From a virus, in the IMG/VR virus record IMGVR_UViG_3300047496_000090, positions 1 to 43,189 of that record: a stretch of 43,189 nucleotides of DNA, one strand, 5' to 3'. A model generated the notes under the pieces. It searched no databases. It was not told the DNA's origin and saw only the letters and a list, made by a program, of their open reading frames with translations. Shown piece by piece: positions 1 through 6,031 of this stretch. The position numbers were made by a program, and so were the translations under genes. The stretch's first letter is position 1. Each line of letters starts with the position of its first letter.

Positions 1-127
1 CTGCGTCTTACGATCTTCTTCAGCGCGATCGTCGGCCTCTTTCTGTGCTTGAGCTTGTATAATTTTGTCCTGAGCAGCTTTCTCAATGCGATCGGCCTCT
101 AGTTTGGCATCGTCGATTATTTTTTTT
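1..127. repeat. Direct terminal repeat, left copy (127 bp)
   Basis: Bases 1-127 are identical to 43063-43189. The repeat lies inside one reading frame (the coiled-coil gene) that continues correctly across the joint. This is what a circular, or circularly permuted, genome looks like when an assembler leaves a k-mer-length overlap at the contig ends. A length of exactly 127 is a common assembler k value, so I read it as an assembly overlap and not a biological terminal repeat. Confidence 0.95.
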
Positions 128-750
128 GCTGCAAGTTCTGCATCGTATTTCTTCTGTGCCTCAGCTTGAATACGTCGCTCCTCGTGAGCCTTTGCAGCCG
201 CCTCAATCCTATTTCTCTCCGCAACTCGGGCAGCTTCCTCAACCTGCGCAAGACGCTCCTTGTCAGCGATGGCGGCTTCTCGAGCGCAGACTTCCGCCAT
301 ATCGCGGTCGAGCTTCTCGGCTTTCTTGGTATTGAGATAGGTGATGAATTCATCGTTGTCCATATCGAGAAGAAAATCATCTTCTGGCCTGTATTCAATG
401 AGACCATTAAGTTGCTCTCTGCGCATCGGCAGTAAAGCCTTCCGCGCTTCGCGGACCTTAATCTGTGCAGCCTGATCCTCGAGCTCCTTGAGGCGGTCTT
501 CCTCCGGTCCGATGATTGAGAGTAGTTCCTTTTCCTTGGTGATTACGTCTTTCTGGTACTTGAGGGCGTCTGCTCGGAGCTCCTTGCCGCGCTTCTCGAT
601 CGTTATGCGAGCATCGCGCAGATGCATGCGACTCTCCTTCACAAGCGCGATCTGCTTGTCGTCAGAGAGGTCTTGTGCGGTGATTGCCGAGGTGATGGCG
701 ATCATCGAATGTAGTTGAGAAACAGTTGGATCAAATTCGATTATTTCCAT
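1..750 (-). CDS. Coiled-coil phage protein, N-terminal part (gene wraps to the right end)
   Basis: The frame opens with ATG at 750-748 (MEIIEFDPTVSQLHSM), stays open to base 1 and continues at 43062 down to a TAG at 42930-42928, giving a 294-residue protein. Residues 40-250 are almost entirely Glu, Lys, Arg, Ala and Gln in heptad-like order, a long helical coiled coil. The segment TIEKRGKELRADALKYQKD resembles the DUF1351-type coiled-coil proteins that sit beside recombination nucleases and SSBs in phage replication modules. The RecB-like nuclease lies just upstream on the same strand. A role in recombination or replication is inferred from context only; no catalytic motif is visible. Confidence 0.85.
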   Translation of the reverse strand, partial: MEIIEFDPTVSQLHSMIAITSAITAQDLSDDKQIALVKESRMHLRDARITIEKRGKELRADALKYQKDVITKEKELLSIIGPEEDRLKELEDQAAQIKVREARKALLPMRREQLNGLIEYRPEDDFLLDMDNDEFITYLNTKKAEKLDRDMAEVCAREAAIADKERLAQVEEAARVAERNRIEAAAKAHEERRIQAEAQKKYDAELAAKKIIDDAKLEADRIEKAAQDKIIQAQAQKEADDRAEEDRKTQ

Positions 751-799
751 ATATTTATTTTCTTCCTCATAGATAACCTTTTTCAATTATTTAATAATT

Positions 800-960
800 G
801 AGATTGGCTGGGAGTATGGGGCGAGGATTTGCGAGGACTTTGATACCTCGATGCAGAGAACGTCTGGTCACCTCGCATATTCAGTCCTCCCAACGACGAA
901 CCGGACTGAACTACGTCATAGCGTCTACCAATTCCGCCACCCATACTCCAAACCAATCTC
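800..960 (-). ncRNA. tRNA-Leu-like, strongly closed structured RNA
   Basis: On the minus strand the element is closed by two perfect helices: 953-960 with 800-807 (8 bp) and 940-949 with 811-820 (10 bp). Just inside, reading leftward from 939, the sequence TGGCGGAATTGGTAGACGC matches the 8/9 linker and D-arm of bacterial tRNA-Leu, and the helix below it can serve as a 7-bp acceptor stem. The rest is not a normal tRNA. Two interleaved helices (ATGACG with CGTCGT, and TTCAGTCC with GGACTGAA) could form an H-type pseudoknot. A long arm (GCGAGG with CCTCGC, CGAGG with CCTCG) replaces the T-arm. It lies between a candidate promoter and the coiled-coil gene, so it may be a 5' UTR element or a degenerate tRNA. 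The remaining bases of the 751-1077 gap show no gene. Confidence 0.55.
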
Positions 961-1047
961 AGTAGATGAAACTCCGCTCACGATGATCCCCGTGTTGGTC
1001 CCATAAGGCACCGAGAAGTCGCTTACGCGGAATTCCATCTATCAGAG

Positions 1048-1075
1048 AGTATAGTACATTGCAAACGGCACGCAA
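1048..1075 (-). promoter_or_regulatory. Sigma70-like promoter, leftward
   Basis: On the minus strand TTGCGT (1075-1070) is followed after 16 nt by TATACT (1053-1048), with TG two bases upstream of TAC as in an extended -10. It sits just after the stop codon of the 72-residue gene and fires toward the structured RNA and the coiled-coil gene. A DnaA-type nonamer lies 19 nt upstream of the -35. Confidence 0.5.
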
Positions 1076-1077
1076 GG

Positions 1078-1296
1078 TTATTTCTTCGCAGGTGTGTGGA
1101 TAACTTTAGAAAAATAATCCTCTCTAAATTGATTGATTTTATTTCTTGTATCTTTGGATAACTTTTGATTAGCCTTCCGCTTTGCGACGCTCTTCTTCTG
1201 GATTTGCGCGTAGTATTCCTTCGTGCGCGGGGACTTCTCGTGGGATAGCTTCGCTATCTTCGAGAAGTGCTTGCTGATGATTTCTTTTTCGTTCAT
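1078..1296 (-). CDS. Small basic protein, 72 aa, coupled to the nuclease gene
   Basis: ATG at 1296-1294 overlaps the TGA of the upstream nuclease gene as ATGA, which fixes the start and implies translational coupling. The protein begins MNEKEIISKHFSKIAKLS and is rich in Lys, Arg and Ser, with no membrane segment or recognisable domain. Its position directly after a RecB-like nuclease suggests an accessory role in the same recombination step, but I do not recognise the family. A longer frame extends upstream to 1356; it would overlap the nuclease gene and is less likely. Confidence 0.7.
   Translation of the reverse strand: MNEKEIISKHFSKIAKLSHEKSPRTKEYYAQIQKKSVAKRKANQKLSKDTRNKINQFREDYFSKVIHTPAKK
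1095..1103 (-). promoter_or_regulatory. DnaA-box nonamer TTATCCACA
   Basis: Exact TTATCCACA on the minus strand, overlapping the 3' end of the 72-residue gene and followed by CACCTGCGAAGAA. It belongs to the set of six exact copies in this genome, and it lies upstream of the leftward promoter at 1075-1048. Confidence 0.5.
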
Positions 1297-1937
1297 ATAT
1301 TTTTTAAATAATTCTCGTAATCCGCACTGATCTCGTGCCCCGCCTGCACGATCCACATCCTTGCACGCAACCGTTCCGAGTCATCAACTATCGTCGGAAA
1401 GGTCTTGACCTCGCCCGTAAGCTGCGGCAGCTCGAGAGGAACTTCGTATACCTTGCCGCCAACTTTCACTTGGTCGGTATGCTTGATCATACGGGTGATC
1501 AGCCACAATAATTTACACTCGTCCTGCACAGCTCCATATTTTTCCTTTATAACCATCGAATATACTTTGAGCTGCATATGCTCAGAAACTGTTTTAGCAG
1601 TCCATGCAGGTTTTCCTTCTTTCCATTCAGCACTCTTGTACTCCAGAAAATGTGGCACTCCATCGAGTGACAATGAATCAATATATGAGAGAACAGGGAT
1701 TCCTTCTATCTCGACAGTAAATCCTTTGTCTCTTATTGGAAGTTTTGGAATATGCGCGACCAGTGGGTTTTCAGGATCATCCATGAGCATCGTTGCAATT
1801 TCTTTCCCATACTCCTGTTGAACATTTGAAGCGCCAGGAGCGTTCAAGTAATAGCGTGATCTATATGCAGCTTTACTGCTATTCCATAACGAAGCCTGCG
1901 AATAAGAAATATAGGATTTAGGTAATATTAGATTCAT
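1293..1937 (-). CDS. PD-(D/E)XK exonuclease, RecB/Cas4-like
   Basis: This 214-residue protein shows the RecB-family nuclease layout: an N-terminal helix (ISYSQASLWNSSKAAYR), then a core with Asp in SYIDSLSLDG, the E-x-K signature in FLEYKSAEWKEG, and the downstream Q-xxx-Y motif (HMQLKVYSMVI, about residue 120). Such nucleases resect DNA ends for single-strand annealing in phage recombination modules. It is coupled by ATGA overlaps to both the HNH gene upstream and the 72-residue gene downstream. The 5'-to-3' exonuclease role follows from the family and was not shown here. Confidence 0.8.
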   Translation of the reverse strand: MNLILPKSYISYSQASLWNSSKAAYRSRYYLNAPGASNVQQEYGKEIATMLMDDPENPLVAHIPKLPIRDKGFTVEIEGIPVLSYIDSLSLDGVPHFLEYKSAEWKEGKPAWTAKTVSEHMQLKVYSMVIKEKYGAVQDECKLLWLITRMIKHTDQVKVGGKVYEVPLELPQLTGEVKTFPTIVDDSERLRARMWIVQAGHEISADYENYLKNI

Positions 1938-2686
1938 ATTTTCATTCTATAACTTGCTCCATAAGTATCAGTCTTTCGGTGACAGGGGACACACAATGTC
2001 CGTCCGTTGTTCAAAGCAAAACGTAGTTCAGGATAGTGTGCAAAAGGTTTGATGTGGTCTGCATGCTTATCGCCCCCTCTCTGCCCGCATAAGACACAAG
2101 TATAATTATCTCTTTCAAAGACAGACTTGCGCCAGAGTTTGTATTCTACAGATCCCCGAATTGCTTTATTGACAGGTGTTCTACCGTCTATCCACAAGCT
2201 ACTCTTTTCTCCTCTGCGTCTCTTATTAGATTCAATAATCTTTTCTATTATTTCCCTAGGTCTAGTTTTTCCATACGTAGGGCTATTTTTGCCAGAATAT
2301 TTTCCTTTTCTTTTTTCACTTATTTTATTACGAGTTTCAATGGAAACATTATGACCCATAAGAGATTTGCTTAACTTTGCTCGCGTCTCAATAGACATGG
2401 GATGTATTGGTTTTTTTCCTTTTTTTGCATTACTAATCTTCTGTCGCGTATCTGATGTAACAACATGCCCTTTATGTGCTTCACCAATCTTATGACGAGT
2501 TTCCAATGAAAATACTCGTCTTTTTCTTGCTTCCTTTAATTTTTGACGAGTCTCTTCTGACACATGTCTTCCTTTACTACTTTCACTCATTTTCTTAAGA
2601 GTTTCACGAGAAAAAATACGACGAGCATTAGATTCTCTTATTTTTTGTTTATGTTCCTCCGATATATGCCAGCCTTTCTTTCTCAT
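1934..2686 (-). CDS. HNH homing-type endonuclease with repeated NUMOD3 motifs
   Basis: A 250-residue protein. Residues 5-150 are a string of short basic repeats of the type SxETRxKxSxxxKG (about seven copies), the NUMOD3 DNA-binding motif of homing endonucleases. The C-terminus is a full HNH domain: CVLC and CVPC zinc ligands, ADHIKP with the general-base His, the NNGRTLC segment and a final CHRKT. It is free-standing, not inside an intron, and its stop overlaps the nuclease start (ATGA). It therefore looks like a selfish gene that has settled at the head of the nuclease operon. It resembles the HNH proteins at 9792-10496 and 20258-20908. Confidence 0.9.
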   Translation of the reverse strand: MRKKGWHISEEHKQKIRESNARRIFSRETLKKMSESSKGRHVSEETRQKLKEARKRRVFSLETRHKIGEAHKGHVVTSDTRQKISNAKKGKKPIHPMSIETRAKLSKSLMGHNVSIETRNKISEKRKGKYSGKNSPTYGKTRPREIIEKIIESNKRRRGEKSSLWIDGRTPVNKAIRGSVEYKLWRKSVFERDNYTCVLCGQRGGDKHADHIKPFAHYPELRFALNNGRTLCVPCHRKTDTYGASYRMKI

Positions 2687-2706
2687 GTTATCCCCAACTC
2701 TACCAC

Positions 2707-2734
2707 TTGCTTTGCAAGCCGCAAGCTATATACT
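2707..2734 (+). promoter_or_regulatory. Sigma70-like promoter, rightward, for the SSB-like gene
   Basis: TTGCTT (2707-2712), a 16-nt spacer and TATACT (2729-2734). The spacing and -10 are the same as in the leftward promoter at 1075-1048. It lies in the 122-bp divergent gap between the HNH gene (leftward) and the SSB-like gene (ATG 2809). A near DnaA box (TTATCCCCA, 2688-2696) lies just upstream. Confidence 0.5.
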
Positions 2735-2808
2735 GTTGATAACTTACTCGCTCACCCGAATAGGTTATTAGCAAGGCGATACATTAAGTCGTCATAAAAG
2801 TAACGAAT

Positions 2809-3375
2809 ATGGTAAAAGCATACGACAAAGGAGGTGACGCATTCGTACCGTGCCCGACTGGTAATCACGTCGGACGCGTGTGCGAGATAGTATTTATTGG
2901 AACGGTCCACAGCGAGTTCAAAGGAGTCGCCAAGGACGCCCCGCAGGTCAAGATAGGATTCGAAATCCCATCTGAACTGCGTGAGGACGGACTTCCGTAT
3001 GTGGTCTCAACAATGCCGATCACGCTCTCGATGAACAAGAAGGCTCACTTCCGCAAACTCGTGCAGGGAGTCGTGCAGCTCACGCCGGAGACCGAGAAGG
3101 AGTTCGATGTGGATCAGCTCATGGGACAAACCTGCCTCGTGAACATCATCCACTCGCCAAGCAAGAAGGATGCGAGCATCATCTACGCGAATATCGCAGG
3201 CACAAGCCCGCTCATCAAGGGGATGGAAGTCTCCGCAGCCATCACGCCAGCATTCTCCTTCGACGTGAATACGTCTCCGATGGAGGATCTCGATAAGCTC
3301 CCAGAGTTCATCCAGAATCTCGTAAAGAGTACTCCTGAGTACGCAGCGCGTGTTAGTAACGGATTGCCAATGTAA
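2809..3375 (+). CDS. Probable phage ssDNA-binding (OB-fold-like) protein
   Basis: A 188-residue acidic protein. The pattern of a short N-terminal strand (GNHVGRVCEIVFIG), a middle block (VKIGFEIPSELREDG) and LMGQTCLVNIIHSPSKK resembles a widespread phage family often annotated as single-stranded-DNA-binding. The first gene of a short divergent rightward operon facing the recombination nuclease, it would fit as the SSB protecting replication intermediates. The start is the first ATG after the promoter. No Shine-Dalgarno site precedes it (context aaaagtaacgaatATG). The assignment is by recalled resemblance; a structure prediction should show an OB fold. Confidence 0.6.
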   Translation: MVKAYDKGGDAFVPCPTGNHVGRVCEIVFIGTVHSEFKGVAKDAPQVKIGFEIPSELREDGLPYVVSTMPITLSMNKKAHFRKLVQGVVQLTPETEKEFDVDQLMGQTCLVNIIHSPSKKDASIIYANIAGTSPLIKGMEVSAAITPAFSFDVNTSPMEDLDKLPEFIQNLVKSTPEYAARVSNGLPM

Positions 3376-3394
3376 TAAATAATCAAATAAAAAT

Positions 3395-3619
3395 ATGCCA
3401 ACAGAACCAACGCCAAGTGTGGGGCGCATAGTACATTACAAGACTCGTGGATCAGCAGATGGAGTATTTCCACCTACTAACTTCGCAGCAATCATCACAG
3501 GAGTTAAAGATGATATTACTGTTGATTTGGTGACATTTGGCCCTTCGGGGATGAGATTCGAAACGAATGTCGCACAAGGTGATTTGGGGGGAGAATGGAA
3601 CTGGCCAGCTCGGGTCTAG
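3395..3619 (+). CDS. Small conserved phage protein, 74 aa, function unknown
   Basis: The protein starts MPTEPTPSVGRIVHYKTRG and ends GGEWNWPARV. This arrangement (VGRIVHY near the N-terminus, a beta-rich middle, a terminal G-x-WxWP) recurs in small phage proteins of unknown function. It follows the SSB-like gene by 19 nt and shares its promoter and terminator. No SD is visible (aaataaaaatATG). Confidence 0.75.
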   Translation: MPTEPTPSVGRIVHYKTRGSADGVFPPTNFAAIITGVKDDITVDLVTFGPSGMRFETNVAQGDLGGEWNWPARV

Positions 3620-3641
3620 TTTATAAATTAGCCGGTGAGGG

Positions 3642-4022
3642 CTAGGGATAGATGCGCGTGCCTATGGCACGCGCTCTTTCTTTTGAGAGGCTCTTCTCGC
3701 TGCTGGTGTATTTTTCAGTCACGAATACGCGGATGGGGATTTCGTAGATTTCAGTCTCATGCGGCAGGAAGTAGATAGCGATGAAAAGCCCCGTAGCATT
3801 CTTGAGTACGAATCCATCGAACGGCTTCTGTCCGATTCCTGTATCCGGCAGCTTGTGGCCGAATACTTCTTCTGATTGCAGTACGAACCTCTCCTGATGC
3901 GGGGCGAGTGCCGAGAATGATATACGGTTACTACGGGTGAACTTGGCTTCCCACGCGATGCTGTTCACAGCATTTGCTTCGTAGTACTTAGTGATGTCGG
4001 AATAGTAGCTACTTTCTGTCAT
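3642..4022 (-). CDS. RecU-like Holliday-junction resolvase / PD-(D/E)XK nuclease
   Basis: A 126-residue protein with WEAKFTRSNRISFSALAPHQ (residues 24-43). This parallels the EAKxT...SF....HQ catalytic block of RecU-type resolvases: E-x-K active site followed by a conserved His-Gln. DGFVLKNATGLFIAIYF follows, as expected for the next core strands. Resolvases process branched replication intermediates before packaging. It is the last gene of the leftward replication operon and its start lies inside the zinc-finger gene upstream (14-nt overlap). Family membership is inferred from motifs; the length is shorter than cellular RecU but usual for phage versions. Confidence 0.7.
   Translation of the reverse strand: MTESSYYSDITKYYEANAVNSIAWEAKFTRSNRISFSALAPHQERFVLQSEEVFGHKLPDTGIGQKPFDGFVLKNATGLFIAIYFLPHETEIYEIPIRVFVTEKYTSSEKSLSKERARAIGTRIYP
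3654..3684 (+). terminator. Rho-independent terminator of the SSB operon
   Basis: A perfect 9-bp stem (3654-3662 with 3666-3674) with a TAT loop is followed by the T-rich run TCTTTCTTTT. It ends the rightward operon 35 bp after its last stop codon and lies within the 3' end of the convergent RecU-like gene. Confidence 0.8.
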
Positions 4023-4152
4023 GGAATGGAAACGTACCCTGATGCTTCTCCCGCATATGCGCGATGAGCTGATCCATCGTGCCGACAGTTGCGCCGCAAA
4101 TGACGCAGCGCTTGGGTTGGTAATTATTCTTGGATTTTTTTGAGATTGACAT
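4009..4152 (-). CDS. 47-aa C2H2 zinc-finger protein
   Basis: ATG at 4152-4150, TAG at 4011-4009. Residues 16-37 form a textbook C2H2 finger with spacing C-x2-C-x12-H-x4-H (CVICGATVGTMDQ then LIAHMREKH), preceded by a basic tail (SKKSKNNYQPKR). A single finger of this kind could bind DNA or a partner protein. It overlaps the RecU-like gene by 14 nt and lies downstream of a 51-residue gene in the replication operon. Function unknown, but the motif makes it a credible gene despite its size. Confidence 0.75.
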   Translation of the reverse strand: MSISKKSKNNYQPKRCVICGATVGTMDQLIAHMREKHQGTFPFHDRK

Positions 4153-4279
4153 ATTCTTCGTTTACCCTGTCTAAAGCGATTTGTAATTCTACGAATGGCA
4201 GACCGAAAAGTCTTTTACATCCTTTTTGAGCATAGAATATATTCTCTATAATTTTCGTCACTTCTTCTTTTGTATCCAT
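4124..4279 (-). CDS. Small helical protein, 51 aa, downstream of the helicase
   Basis: Begins MDTKEEVTKIIENIFYAQKG with ATG at 4279, one base after the TGA of the helicase gene; its end overlaps the zinc-finger start. Predicted mostly helical, with no recognisable domain. A frame extending further upstream to 4345 overlaps the helicase and is less likely. I infer co-translation with the helicase from the spacing. Confidence 0.65.
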   Translation of the reverse strand: MDTKEEVTKIIENIFYAQKGCKRLFGLPFVELQIALDRVNEEYVNLKKIQE

Positions 4280-4280
4280 A

Positions 4281-5477
4281 TCATTGTATCTTCTGCCTAA
4301 ATAATAATCTCCCGTGGAACCCATCGACCTTCGAAGTCCGAACATCCCAGAGCCCGCGATTGAGGAAGACTTCGAACGATTCGATCGGCCCTATTTCCTT
4401 GCAGGAGCCTGTGAGATCGATGACGGTGCAGTGAGTCTTCCCCGGTGCGATACGGGATCCACGACCGAGCATCTGAGCGTAGAGTATCGGTGAGCGAACG
4501 GGACGCAGCAGGATGATGCAGTCAAGTTCCGGCAGGTCGAAGCCGGTCGTAAGGCATCCGACATTGAAGACAGTCTGCACCTCACCACTTTTGAATTCCT
4601 CAATAATCTTCGCACGTGTCTTCTTATCTGAGTCACCAAGGACAAAGCGTGAGCCTTTCACGATTTCTGAAAGACGCTTTGCCTGTCCGGTCTCGCTACA
4701 GAATATAAGCACATGCTTATATCTGCGCTGCGCCTCCGCAATCGTATTGAGAATCTGCGCTTCCATACCGATCACCATCTGACTATAGGACGAGAGATTG
4801 AAGTCGCTGTGTGAAATATTCACCGGAATTGACTCGTATGGGACAAGCGGCTCGTTGATATATTCTAAAGGACAAAGAAATCCGTCTTGGACAAGTTCCG
4901 CATGCGACTTTACATAGAGTATCCGTTTCCAGAACGACTCACGAGAGCCCTTCAGAAGCATCCTATTGATCATCTTAATGCCAGTAGCGGCGTAGAGCTC
5001 GTTGCCAACCTTCTCGTAGACGGTCTCGAGGCGAAACATCGTTGCTGTCATCCCGATTACCTTCGGAGACCCTATAGCCTTCAGGAAGCTCGTATACATC
5101 GATCCAAGCGCTTTTGGATTCACCTGATGGCACTCATCAATGATGACGAGCTTCGTGTCCCTGAAGAGCTCAGGATGCTTATAAACGCTTTGAATCGTGG
5201 CGATGGTAAAGGTATTGATCTCCATCTTGAGGAACGATGCACTGTAGATGCCGATTTCGGACTCTGGCACAACTGCTGCGAGCTTATCCCTATTCTGTAA
5301 GAGTAGTTCGCGCGATGGCACTAGTATCAGAACAGGTCTGCGCAGCATTGCAGACGCCGCAATCAAGTGGCTCTTGCCGGCGCCTGTGGGTAGCACCACG
5401 ATCGAATTGCCCGGCGTATCGATATCACATGTGATCGCTTCGAGGGCTTCTTCTTGGTATTTTCTTAGGTATGCCAT
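4281..5477 (-). CDS. SF2 DNA helicase (DEAD/DECH-type)
   Basis: About 398 residues from MAYLRKYQEEAL. Motifs in order: a Q-like start, Walker A PTGAGKS (about 32), DECH box VIIDECHQ (about 118), motif III MTATM (about 147), motif IV VLIFCSE, motif V TTGFDLPELD and motif VI QMLGRGSR. This is the full ATPase core of RadD/SSL2-like SF2 helicases, which remodel or unwind branched DNA. An upstream ATG at 5501 in the same frame would add eight residues. ATG 5477 overlaps the HNH-like gene by 13 nt. It lies between the primase-helicase and the resolvase, so a replication or recombination role is likely. Confidence 0.9.
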   Translation of the reverse strand: MAYLRKYQEEALEAITCDIDTPGNSIVVLPTGAGKSHLIAASAMLRRPVLILVPSRELLLQNRDKLAAVVPESEIGIYSASFLKMEINTFTIATIQSVYKHPELFRDTKLVIIDECHQVNPKALGSMYTSFLKAIGSPKVIGMTATMFRLETVYEKVGNELYAATGIKMINRMLLKGSRESFWKRILYVKSHAELVQDGFLCPLEYINEPLVPYESIPVNISHSDFNLSSYSQMVIGMEAQILNTIAEAQRRYKHVLIFCSETGQAKRLSEIVKGSRFVLGDSDKKTRAKIIEEFKSGEVQTVFNVGCLTTGFDLPELDCIILLRPVRSPILYAQMLGRGSRIAPGKTHCTVIDLTGSCKEIGPIESFEVFLNRGLWDVRTSKVDGFHGRLLFRQKIQ

Positions 5478-6010
5478 GTAAGAGATTTTTTCACACTCCA
5501 TTTGTAGTAAGTAATTCTCATCCAGAGAGTTGTATATTTTATTCCAAGTGACTCAGCCCATTGTTTAATTGTTTTTCTTTCACCTTTATAAGTTATAAAT
5601 ATATTTGATCTTTTATTATTAGCCTGATCTTTTATTGAAGCCCATATACAATTTGAAGGTGTGTATCCCCTATTAAAATTTTTACGTTCTATAGTCATTC
5701 CTTTCGGTCGTTTTCCCATATCTTTAAGAAAGTTTTCGAATTTCATCCATCTTTTGCAAACAGATATTCCCCTACCTCCATAAAGGTAATAATTTTGCAT
5801 ATTTTTATTAGAACATCTGGACTTGATACCTAGCCATACATTATGTGTAGGAGTGTGAGACATTCCGTGTGTAGTTGCTTTAAATATTCTTGCACAAGAT
5901 TTTGAACAAAACTTTCTGGCCTTCCATGGAGATGAAAGTTTCCCCTTTAAATTCCTCTTACGCTCAAAAATACACCTGCAATTTTTACATACCTTTTCTT
6001 GTTTTATCAT
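5465..6010 (-). CDS. HNH/AP2-type endonuclease-like protein with zinc-ribbon start
   Basis: A 181-residue protein. The N-terminus has a CxxC...CxxxC metal site (CKNC, residues 9-12, and CSKSC). The middle carries the block HGMSHTPTHNVW...YYLYGGRGISVCKRW and the segment YTPSNCIWASIKDQANNKRS, which I recognise from phage proteins usually annotated as HNH or AP2-like homing endonucleases. The C-terminal third (IKQWAESLGIKYTTLWMRI) looks like a helix-turn-helix. It sits between the primase and helicase genes with no matching function in replication, so insertion as a selfish element is plausible. The local sequence is more AT-rich than its neighbours. Confidence 0.75.
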   Translation of the reverse strand: MIKQEKVCKNCRCIFERKRNLKGKLSSPWKARKFCSKSCARIFKATTHGMSHTPTHNVWLGIKSRCSNKNMQNYYLYGGRGISVCKRWMKFENFLKDMGKRPKGMTIERKNFNRGYTPSNCIWASIKDQANNKRSNIFITYKGERKTIKQWAESLGIKYTTLWMRITYYKWSVKKSLTWHT

Positions 6011-6031
6011 ATTGTTAGTATATCACATAAT

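Noticed and set aside
1-127. Biological terminal redundancy or cos-type ends
   Set aside because: Exactly 127 bp inside an intact gene is better explained by an assembler overlap.
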